This document shows, piece after piece, positions 58,005 to 64,000 of a stretch of DNA of 64,000 bases. Made by a program: the position numbers and the translations under genes. A model generated the notes under the pieces. It ran no database searches and was not told the DNA's origin. It saw only the letters and a list, made by a program, of their open reading frames with translations. Positions within the stretch are counted from its first letter, which is position 1. Each line of letters starts with the position of its first letter. Source of the DNA: Marinibacterium sp. (lineage in GTDB: Bacteria > Pseudomonadota > Alphaproteobacteria > Rhodobacterales > Rhodobacteraceae); contig JAOXSC010000013.1 in the NCBI GenBank assembly GCA_025800215.1, positions 1 to 64,000 on the forward strand, written 5' to 3'.

Positions 58005-59279
58005 CTATTCGGCGGGTGTCTCCGTCATGACAGCCTGGCTGTCATGCATGGCGGGTGTGGGTTGGGTTTCGGCCATCGGGCCATGGGTTTCGGCACGGGC
58101 CGCGATCCGGCGCGCATAGAGGCGCGACAATGGCGCGGCGGTCAGCCCGTGCAGCAGCGCGCTGATCCAGACCGCGTTGATGGCGGTGAACAGGATGGTG
58201 TGGCCCAGTTCGGGCCCGAGATCTTCGACCACCATCAGCGCAAACAGCGCCGTCGCCAGACCGCGTGGCCCGAACCAGCCGAAAAAGGCCCGCGTCATCG
58301 GCCGAGCATCGGTGCCCGCCAGCGACAGCCAGATCGCCACCGGGCGCACAATGAACAGGCTGGCCAGAATGAACAGAAGCATCGGTACGTCCAGGTGTTC
58401 GATGGCCTTGGGCACCAGTGCGGCCCCCAGCAGGAAGAACGCGGCCCAGGCCAGAAACTGGCCTTCGCTTTCGGTGAATTCGAACACAAAGTCGCAGCGC
58501 CCGCGCACGATCGCGCCAAAGGCGAGCCCCGCCGAAAACGCCGCGATGAACCCGTTGCCGCCGATGATGTCGGCCAGCAGATAGGCGCTGGTGGCCAGCG
58601 CCAGCGCGCCGATGCCTTCGTAGGTGGGCGATGTATAGCGCCTCTCTTTGGCCCAGAGCAGCACCGTGCCCCCCACCAGCCCCACCGCCAGCCCTGCCGC
58701 AGGGCCCAGCGTCACCTGCAGGACGCCGAACCACAGCCACCCCATGGCCGGGGCTTCGGCGGCGGGGGCGGCAAGAAAGGCCAGCATCAGGATCGCCGGC
58801 AGCGCCAGCCCGTCATTCAGCCCGCTTTCCACGATCAGCGCCCGGCGCGGGCGCTCGGGGATGTCGGGGTTGCTGACCACGGGTTGGCCAAGGGCGGCAT
58901 CGGTCGGCACCAGAATGGCCGCCAGCAGCGCCAGTGCCACCAGATCAAGATGCGGCAGCAGCACCGCCCCTGACAGCATGCCCAGCACAAGGGCCAGTGG
59001 CATCCCGATCAGCAGCATGCGCGCGGGCCAGGCAAAGCCTTTGCGCAGCGCGCGCACGTCGATCTGCGCCGCATCCAGAAACAGCAGGATCACCAGGGTG
59101 ATTTCGGCCACCACATGCAGCGCTTCGGCAATTTCGGCGGCGGGCAGAATGCGGACCTCGCCCACGAGGACGCCAAAGCCCAGAAAGATCATCGGCGCCG
59201 TGAGCACGGTCGAAGACAGCCTCTGGCCGAACATGCAGAATGTCAGCAGTACAAGAACGATGATCAGATAGTCGGTCAT
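58005..59279 (-). CDS. Monovalent cation/H+ antiporter (CPA1/NhaP-like)
   Basis: A 424-residue inner-membrane protein from the ATG at 59279 with about 12 helices. The ion-binding region shows LVPTDAALGQPVVSNPDIPE and RALIVESGLNDGLALPAILM, where Asp residues are typical of CPA1 exchangers. FFGWFGPRGLATALFALMV is the conserved late helix. It exchanges Na+ or K+ for protons. The cytoplasmic tail is short (about 40 residues). It is monocistronic as far as can be seen. Confidence 0.9.
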   Translation of the reverse strand: MTDYLIIVLVLLTFCMFGQRLSSTVLTAPMIFLGFGVLVGEVRILPAAEIAEALHVVAEITLVILLFLDAAQIDVRALRKGFAWPARMLLIGMPLALVLGMLSGAVLLPHLDLVALALLAAILVPTDAALGQPVVSNPDIPERPRRALIVESGLNDGLALPAILMLAFLAAPAAEAPAMGWLWFGVLQVTLGPAAGLAVGLVGGTVLLWAKERRYTSPTYEGIGALALATSAYLLADIIGGNGFIAAFSAGLAFGAIVRGRCDFVFEFTESEGQFLAWAAFFLLGAALVPKAIEHLDVPMLLFILASLFIVRPVAIWLSLAGTDARPMTRAFFGWFGPRGLATALFALMVVEDLGPELGHTILFTAINAVWISALLHGLTAAPLSRLYARRIAARAETHGPMAETQPTPAMHDSQAVMTETPAE

Positions 59280-59430
59280 TGCAGGCCGCACCCCTTTTTG
59301 TTGTGTTCCGTTGCCGGGCCTGACCCCATTCAATGCCAAACGTGGCCCCAACAAAAGACATTCCTGCCGATCGGGCGCGGTTTGGCGTGGTCGTGTTGTG
59401 CTGTGAACGGGATCGCGGGCTGGCGGGTGG

Positions 59431-59835
59431 TCAGGCGGGCGGGCGCAGGTAGTCGGTGTCCGACACCTTGTCGAGCCAGTCTGCGACGCTGTCACCTTTG
59501 GCTTCCTGAATGGCCAGATGGGTCATGGCGGTGTCGGGGGCGGCCCCGTGCCAGTGTTCCTGACCGGGCGGGATCCAGACAGTGTCTCCGGCATGGATCA
59601 GTCGGGGCGGGGCATCGCGCAGCCCCACCAGGCCCTGCCCATGTTCGACCCACAGGGTCTGGCCCAGCGGGTGGGTGTGCCATGCGGTGCGCGCGCCGGG
59701 GGTGAATGTCACCCGCAGGGCGCGCATCCGGGCCGGATCGGGCGCATCAAGGATCGGGTCGAACCAGACGGTGCCGGTGAACCAATCGGGATTGGGAAAA
59801 TGCGACGGGCGCGTGCCCGCGCGGATGATGTCCAT
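59431..59835 (-). CDS. Cupin-domain protein
   Basis: A 134-residue protein from the ATG at 59835. A single cupin barrel has TAWHTHPLGQTLWVEHGQG (first metal-binding motif) and GDTVWIPPGQEHWHGA (second). It resembles the small cupins commonly found beside carboxymuconolactone decarboxylase genes. Metal binding is likely; catalytic activity is unknown. It is 81 bases after the decarboxylase-like gene and the last of the RpiR-led operon. Confidence 0.85.
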   Translation of the reverse strand: MDIIRAGTRPSHFPNPDWFTGTVWFDPILDAPDPARMRALRVTFTPGARTAWHTHPLGQTLWVEHGQGLVGLRDAPPRLIHAGDTVWIPPGQEHWHGAAPDTAMTHLAIQEAKGDSVADWLDKVSDTDYLRPPA

Positions 59836-59916
59836 GGTGTCAGGCCCTTTCAGACTGTCCCCTGCCAGAAGGGGGGAACAGGCGGCGCGCAAAGTCAAGC
59901 GCGCCGCAGGACGGAG

Positions 59917-60306
59917 TCAGAGCGCGCCCGCCTCGTCCAGCACCTTGCGGGCCACGCGGAAACACTCCAGCCCCACGGGCACGCCGCAATAGATCGCGAT
60001 CACATGCACGATGGCACGGATTTCATCCCGGCTGACACCATTGGTCAATGCGCCCCGGCAATGGGTTTCCCATTCGTGCATGCGGCCCAGGGCCCCCAGC
60101 ATGGCCAGGTTCATCATCGACCGGGTCTTGGCGTCGATCACGTCATCGCCCCAGCCAAAGCCCCAGCACCAGGCGGTCATCGCCTCTTGGAAGGGGCGGG
60201 TAAAGTCATCGGCCGCGGCCAGGTTCTGTTCGACATATTCGGCCCCCAGCGTCGCCTTGCGCTGTTCGAGCCCTTTCAGGAACAGGTCTTCGTCAAAGCT
60301 GCTCAT
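59917..60306 (-). CDS. Carboxymuconolactone decarboxylase family protein
   Basis: A 129-residue helical protein with the PcaC-like pattern (RSMMNLAMLGALGRMHEWET, HCRGALTNGVSRDEIRAIVH). The usual CxxC of peroxidase-type AhpD members is absent; the form here is closer to γ-carboxymuconolactone decarboxylase. No other protocatechuate genes are adjacent, so the true substrate is open. It lies 6 bases after the aldehyde dehydrogenase. Confidence 0.87.
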   Translation of the reverse strand: MSSFDEDLFLKGLEQRKATLGAEYVEQNLAAADDFTRPFQEAMTAWCWGFGWGDDVIDAKTRSMMNLAMLGALGRMHEWETHCRGALTNGVSRDEIRAIVHVIAIYCGVPVGLECFRVARKVLDEAGAL

Positions 60307-60312
60307 GCGGTT

Positions 60313-61755
60313 TCATCCCAGTTTGATTGCGATGTTCTTGGTCTGCACATAGTTCCACAGCGCCTCGCGTCCCTTTTCGCGCCCATAGCCCGATTTGCCA
60401 TAGCCGCCAAACGGGGTTTCAACCCCGCCCGCGTACCATTCATTGACAAAGACCTGACCGGCGCGCAGACGTCGGGCCGCGCGGGTGGCGCGGTCCAGAT
60501 CGCGGGTAAAGACACCCCCCACCAACCCGTAATCGGTGCCATTGGCGATCTCGATGGCCTGATCTTCGGTTGCAAAGGGCAGCACCGACAGGACCGGGCC
60601 AAAGACTTCGGTGGTGGCGATCTCCATGTCGGGGGTGACGCCCGACAGCACGGTGGGCTCCAGAAACGCGCCGGGCTGGTTGAGCCTGCGACCCCCCGCC
60701 GCCGCGCGCGCCCCGGCCTGGGTTGCGCGGGCCACCATGGCTTCGGCCCGGTCGCGCTGCGCGTCGCTGACCATGGCGCCCATATTGGCCCCGAAGTCGG
60801 GGCGCTCGGCACCCGGACCCACGGACAGGGACCGGGCGATGCTGGCGGCGCGTTCGACCAGCTCGTCATGGCGGCTTTCGTGTACGATGACCCGCGACAT
60901 GGCCGAACAGACCTGACCCGCGTTGAAATAGATCCCCCAGCGGATGTCGGTTTCGAACGCGTCCAGATCGGCGTCTTCATGCACGATCGCCGCCGATTTG
61001 CCCCCCAGTTCCAGCACGCAGGGCACCACGTTCCGGGCCGCTGCCGTGGCGATGGCGATGCCGGTGGGCACCGATCCGGTAAAGACGATCTGGTTGACAT
61101 CCCGGTGCCCGGCCAGCGCCGCCCCGGCATCCCGCCCCAGGCCGCAGATCACGTTGACCGTGCCCTTGGGAAACCCGGCTGCCTCGGCCGCGCGGGCGAA
61201 CCAGGCATTGGTCAGCGGGGTGAGTTCAGGCGATTTGATCACGCAGGCATTGCCGGTGGCCAGCGCGGCCGACAGCGACCGCGCGGTCATTTCCACCGGA
61301 TAGTTCCACGGGATGATCTGGGCCGAGACGCCAAAGGGCTCGTATTCGGTGAAATCGGCATAGCCCGCGCCCAGCGGGATCGAGCGCCCTTCGACCGTGC
61401 TCGCCTGATTGCCGTAATATTCGAAATAGAGCGCAGCCCCTTCGATTTCGATCTGCGATTCCCAAAGTGGCTTGCCCTGTTCGAGGGTCAGAACCCGCGC
61501 AATGTCATCCTTGTGATCCAGCAGATACCGCCCCATGGCCTGCACCATGCGGCCGCGTTCGATGGGGCGCATGGCGGTCAGATCCCCCGACAGATGCACC
61601 CGCCGCGCGGCCTGCACCGCACGGTCCACATCCGCCGCGTCGGCCAGCGCGTGGCGGGCGATGCGGGTGCCTGTGGCGGGATCGGTGACGTCGATCCAGC
61701 CCGCTCCGCCATCGGTCCAGGCGCCGTCAATGTAGTTCTGCCAGGTCTCTTGCAT
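60313..61755 (-). CDS. NAD(P)-dependent aldehyde dehydrogenase
   Basis: A 480-residue enzyme. GAGGA sits 5 bases before the ATG at 61755, preferred over ATGs at 61764 and 61779. Key features: NAD site FTGSVPTGIAIATAA, general base in LELGGKSAAIVHE (Glu), nucleophile in FNAGQVCSAMSR (Cys), and YGLVGGVFTRDLDRA. It oxidises an aldehyde to an acid. Context suggests an aldehyde released from a quaternary amine or aromatic after the Rieske oxygenase step, but the exact substrate is unknown. Confidence 0.92.
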   Translation of the reverse strand: MQETWQNYIDGAWTDGGAGWIDVTDPATGTRIARHALADAADVDRAVQAARRVHLSGDLTAMRPIERGRMVQAMGRYLLDHKDDIARVLTLEQGKPLWESQIEIEGAALYFEYYGNQASTVEGRSIPLGAGYADFTEYEPFGVSAQIIPWNYPVEMTARSLSAALATGNACVIKSPELTPLTNAWFARAAEAAGFPKGTVNVICGLGRDAGAALAGHRDVNQIVFTGSVPTGIAIATAAARNVVPCVLELGGKSAAIVHEDADLDAFETDIRWGIYFNAGQVCSAMSRVIVHESRHDELVERAASIARSLSVGPGAERPDFGANMGAMVSDAQRDRAEAMVARATQAGARAAAGGRRLNQPGAFLEPTVLSGVTPDMEIATTEVFGPVLSVLPFATEDQAIEIANGTDYGLVGGVFTRDLDRATRAARRLRAGQVFVNEWYAGGVETPFGGYGKSGYGREKGREALWNYVQTKNIAIKLG

Positions 61756-61939
61756 CGGTGTCCTCATATGGGTGTGCATCTGCGACCGTGCGGGCCGGTC
61801 GCGGGGTCGTCACCGATTGTTTAGCATCGGCCAAGGGGGCGCTGGCACGCCTGTCTGCGACAGGCCTTGCCGTTTCGGGGCAAGGTTCGGTGCACGGGGC
61901 GTTGCAGGGCGCGGGGCAGGGCGCGGGCATCGGGTGCGG

Positions 61940-63022
61940 TTACACATCCACTGCCTCGCGCATCCATTGCTGCAGCACCTTGATCGAATGTTCGGAATTC
62001 ACCCCGCAGGCGGGATCCACCACCAGGGGCCCCGGCACATACCCGCGTGAGCGCAGCCCGCGCTGCACCGATTCGACCAGATGAATGTCTTCTTCCACCG
62101 TGGTGGCGCGGTCCTGCACGGCCAGGCGGCGGATCACATCGTCATCCCAGCCATCTTCGCTGTACCAGCCGCGCCAGACAGTGACCGTATCGGGCCCTGT
62201 CGCCCGCCAGTGATAGGTGTTCAGTACGTTGCCCGGATAGACCTGAAAGGAAAACATCGGCCACAGGAACCAGCTTGAATACTCTTTCGCGTGGGGCTTG
62301 GTTGCGTCGATCTCATAGGTCATCGCATCCAGGTTCTGACATTCGGTGGTGTGGCGCAGGCAATAGCCCTGGGGCTGGATGTCATAGGTTTCGGGCTTGA
62401 CCACACCGGTGGCAAAGGTCGGGTGGTTCAGCGAACAGTGATAGCATTCGGAATAGTTTTCGACGCTGACCTTCCAGTTGCAGCCTTCGGGGATTTCGAC
62501 CCATTCCAGCGGCTGCAGGCGCTGCCAGTTGTGCACCCAGCGTTCCAGTTCGGCCCGGACACCGGGGAACCAGCTGTCCATGGGGGCGGCATCGGGGTCG
62601 AGATTGACAAAGACAAAGCCCAGAAACAGCTCGGTGCGGACCTGGGTCAGGCAGACGGTGGAGCGGTCGAACCCCTCGACATTCCTGATGTTGGGGCCTG
62701 CGCGCAGCGCGCCTGTCAGCTCATAGGTCCAGGCGTGATAGGGGCAGACCACCACCCGCGTGCTGCCCGATCCGCTGAGCAGCTCGTGGGCGCGGTGCTG
62801 GCAGACGTTGTAAAAGGTGCGGATCTCGCCGTCGCGGCCCCGGATGCAGAACAGGCTTTGGCCGGCCATGTCGAAGGTAAAGTAATCGCCGGTGTTCTGC
62901 AGTTGGCTGGCATGGCCGGCAAACTGCCATGTGCGCGACAGCAGCCCAGTGCGCTCGGCGGTGAACACGGCCGGATCGGTATAGTATCTGGCGTCCAGCG
63001 ACCGGGTCAGCGGGGCGGTCAT
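61940..63022 (-). CDS. Rieske non-heme iron oxygenase, quaternary-amine type (GbcA/CntA/Stc2-like)
   Basis: A 360-residue full-length oxygenase. The Rieske centre is Cys74-His76 (YNVCQHRAHEL) and Cys93-His96 (VVCPYHAWTYEL). The mononuclear site is VENYSECYHCSLNHP, with Glu192 in the bridging place where most aromatic dioxygenases have Asp. Glu at this point marks betaine/carnitine-type enzymes such as CntA. It probably demethylates or cleaves a quaternary ammonium compound. No reductase subunit is encoded nearby. It overlaps the RpiR stop by 4 bases. Confidence 0.85.
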   Translation of the reverse strand: MTAPLTRSLDARYYTDPAVFTAERTGLLSRTWQFAGHASQLQNTGDYFTFDMAGQSLFCIRGRDGEIRTFYNVCQHRAHELLSGSGSTRVVVCPYHAWTYELTGALRAGPNIRNVEGFDRSTVCLTQVRTELFLGFVFVNLDPDAAPMDSWFPGVRAELERWVHNWQRLQPLEWVEIPEGCNWKVSVENYSECYHCSLNHPTFATGVVKPETYDIQPQGYCLRHTTECQNLDAMTYEIDATKPHAKEYSSWFLWPMFSFQVYPGNVLNTYHWRATGPDTVTVWRGWYSEDGWDDDVIRRLAVQDRATTVEEDIHLVESVQRGLRSRGYVPGPLVVDPACGVNSEHSIKVLQQWMREAVDV

Positions 63023-63921
63023 GCCTTGTCCTCAAGATAGATGCCCAGATCGTGGCGGCGTTTGTGAAAGGTTTCGACCCGTTCGACGATCTCGTCGCTG
63101 GCCACGGCGATGACAAAGGACAGCAGCGTTTCCAGCAGAGCAATGGTCGACACCGAGGACGGAAAGAACTGTGGCGTGTCGGCGGCCACCACAAAGCCGT
63201 GATCGGCCGACAGGATCAGCGGGCTGGCTGGGCTGTCGGACAGGCCCACCACCGTCAGCCCCTGCTGGCGGGCCAGCGTCGCGGCCTCGATCACTTCGGT
63301 CCGGTAGGGGTGGCAGGTCATGGCGATCAGCACATCGCGATCATTGGCCCAGGCCAGATCGTCGATGGCGGTGGATCCGGGGCGGGGGATGGCGTGGAAA
63401 TCCGACATCCCCGTTGACGCCAGATAGGTAAAGTTGCGCGCGTTGGAATTGTTCACCCCCACGCCCAGCACATAGACCCGCCGCGCCGACCAGATCGCTT
63501 CGGCGGCCTGCTGCAGGCGCTGCGGATCGAGCCCGGCAAAGGTGTCTTCGATGTTGCGGATGGCCGCGCCCACCATTTCGGCATAAAGCCCGCCGAGCTC
63601 GCCCGATTTGCGGATGCTCTGCAGCCAGCGCGCCCGATCGGGAAAGCTGACCTGCCCGCGCCGGATCGCCTCGCGAAAGGGTTCGCGGAAATCGTCGTAG
63701 CCGTCAAAGCCCACCTGCCGGGCCATGCGCACAAAGGTGTTGGGTTTGACATTCGCCGCCTGGGCGATTTCGCGCACCGTCGACACCCCCACATCCTGCG
63801 GGTTTTCCAGCACATAGCGTGCCGCCTTCTGCGCTTCGGGCGTCAGCGCGTCCCAGTCTTCGCTCAGCCGGTCAAGGACGGTCGCGGTGTCTGCAAGGGG
63901 TGATACATATGTGTCATTCAT
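63019..63921 (-). CDS. MurR/RpiR-family transcriptional regulator
   Basis: A 300-residue regulator. The N-terminal HTH_6 domain (SEDWDALTPEAQKAARYVLE, TVREIAQAANVKPNTFVRMA) binds DNA. The C-terminal SIS domain (VYVLGVGVNNSNARNFTYLA, VLIAMTCHPYRTEVIEAATL) usually senses a phosphosugar but in Rhodobacterales many members control non-sugar catabolism. It is first in the oxygenase operon. Two copies of TACATATGTG flank its start, suggesting self-control. Confidence 0.88.
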   Translation of the reverse strand: MNDTYVSPLADTATVLDRLSEDWDALTPEAQKAARYVLENPQDVGVSTVREIAQAANVKPNTFVRMARQVGFDGYDDFREPFREAIRRGQVSFPDRARWLQSIRKSGELGGLYAEMVGAAIRNIEDTFAGLDPQRLQQAAEAIWSARRVYVLGVGVNNSNARNFTYLASTGMSDFHAIPRPGSTAIDDLAWANDRDVLIAMTCHPYRTEVIEAATLARQQGLTVVGLSDSPASPLILSADHGFVVAADTPQFFPSSVSTIALLETLLSFVIAVASDEIVERVETFHKRRHDLGIYLEDKA

Positions 63922-63943
63922 GATTGACAGTGGTACATATGTG
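63904..63943. promoter_or_regulatory. Two TACATATGTG direct repeats at the RpiR gene start
   Basis: TACATATGTG occurs at 63904-63913 (inside codons 3-6) and 63934-63943 (upstream), exactly 30 bp apart, about three helical turns. Each has an ACATATGT palindromic core. They flank the start codon at 63919-63921 and could be operator sites for the RpiR protein. Confidence 0.6.
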
Positions 63944-64000
63944 CGCCTAGCCTGTCGAGAGCTTTCTGATGTGCACCCTTTACGGAGCCGCTGCGATGAG
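63944..64000 (+). other. Start of a divergent region; possible gene beginning at 63996
   Basis: ACGGAG precedes an ATG at 63996-63998 by about 7 bases, so a rightward gene may begin here and run off the window. Only two codons are visible and nothing can be said about its product. Confidence 0.3.

Noticed and set aside
59518..61824. A 768-codon plus-strand open frame
   Set aside because: Antisense to cupin, decarboxylase-like and aldehyde dehydrogenase genes, all of which have intact motifs.

Overview
The window is GC-rich (about two-thirds G+C by eye) with dense operons and many ATGA start/stop overlaps. Gene families and order point to an alphaproteobacterium of the order Rhodobacterales (Roseobacter-like): a GTA-type holin, GapR-family protein, iron boxes of the TGA-N9-TCA type, and rhodobacteral Rieske, RpiR and RTX modules. 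The species cannot be named from sequence alone.

Positions 1-16130 are the early half and part of the late half of a Mu-like transposable prophage; its other end lies off the left edge. A LexA-type repressor (+) faces a leftward early operon: Ner, a small membrane protein, a regulator, MuA, MuB, small DNA-binding proteins, DUF3164, an HD phosphohydrolase, XRE, HU, GemA and a Mor-like activator. Then come endolysin, holin, an Acb2-like cyclic-nucleotide sponge (probable anti-CBASS), a GapR-like protein, terminase small and large subunits, and a portal protein fused in frame to the gpF minor head domain. The phage end at 16130 interrupts a host BMP-family solute-binding gene.

Positions 16131-23580 hold what remains of that host operon: a BMP/Nup-type (nucleoside or purine-like) ABC importer, a GST-like protein, a Rieske oxygenase catalytic subunit that has lost its own Rieske domain, and a stand-alone Rieske protein, with a divergent LysR gene. 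The arrangement recalls the NdmC/NdmD/NdmE methylxanthine N-demethylase.

Positions 23639-37722 are mainly iron and heme uptake: a siderophore-type ABC importer and an acyl-CoA synthetase, then a TonB/ExbB/ExbD/receptor operon divergent from hmuSTUV. Two TGAC-N7-GTCA boxes probably place both loci under RirA-type iron control.

Positions 37745-42617 are a guanidine operon: a guanidine-I (ykkC) riboswitch, NitT/TauT-type importer, a GdmH-like nickel guanidine hydrolase, a histidine-rich protein and a 51-residue membrane peptide. A LysR gene is divergent. Positions 43828-50198 are a type I secretion system and its RTX/CHRD substrate with three repeats of about 180 residues.

The remainder contains a metallophosphoesterase, a citrate-synthase-like protein divergent from a CaiB/BaiF CoA-transferase, an unusual five-gene redox operon (membrane proteins plus a Rieske-glutamate-synthase-like fusion), a Na+/H+ antiporter, and an RpiR-led operon with a quaternary-amine-type Rieske oxygenase, aldehyde dehydrogenase, carboxymuconolactone decarboxylase-like protein and cupin. 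No tRNA, rRNA or CRISPR array was recognised.
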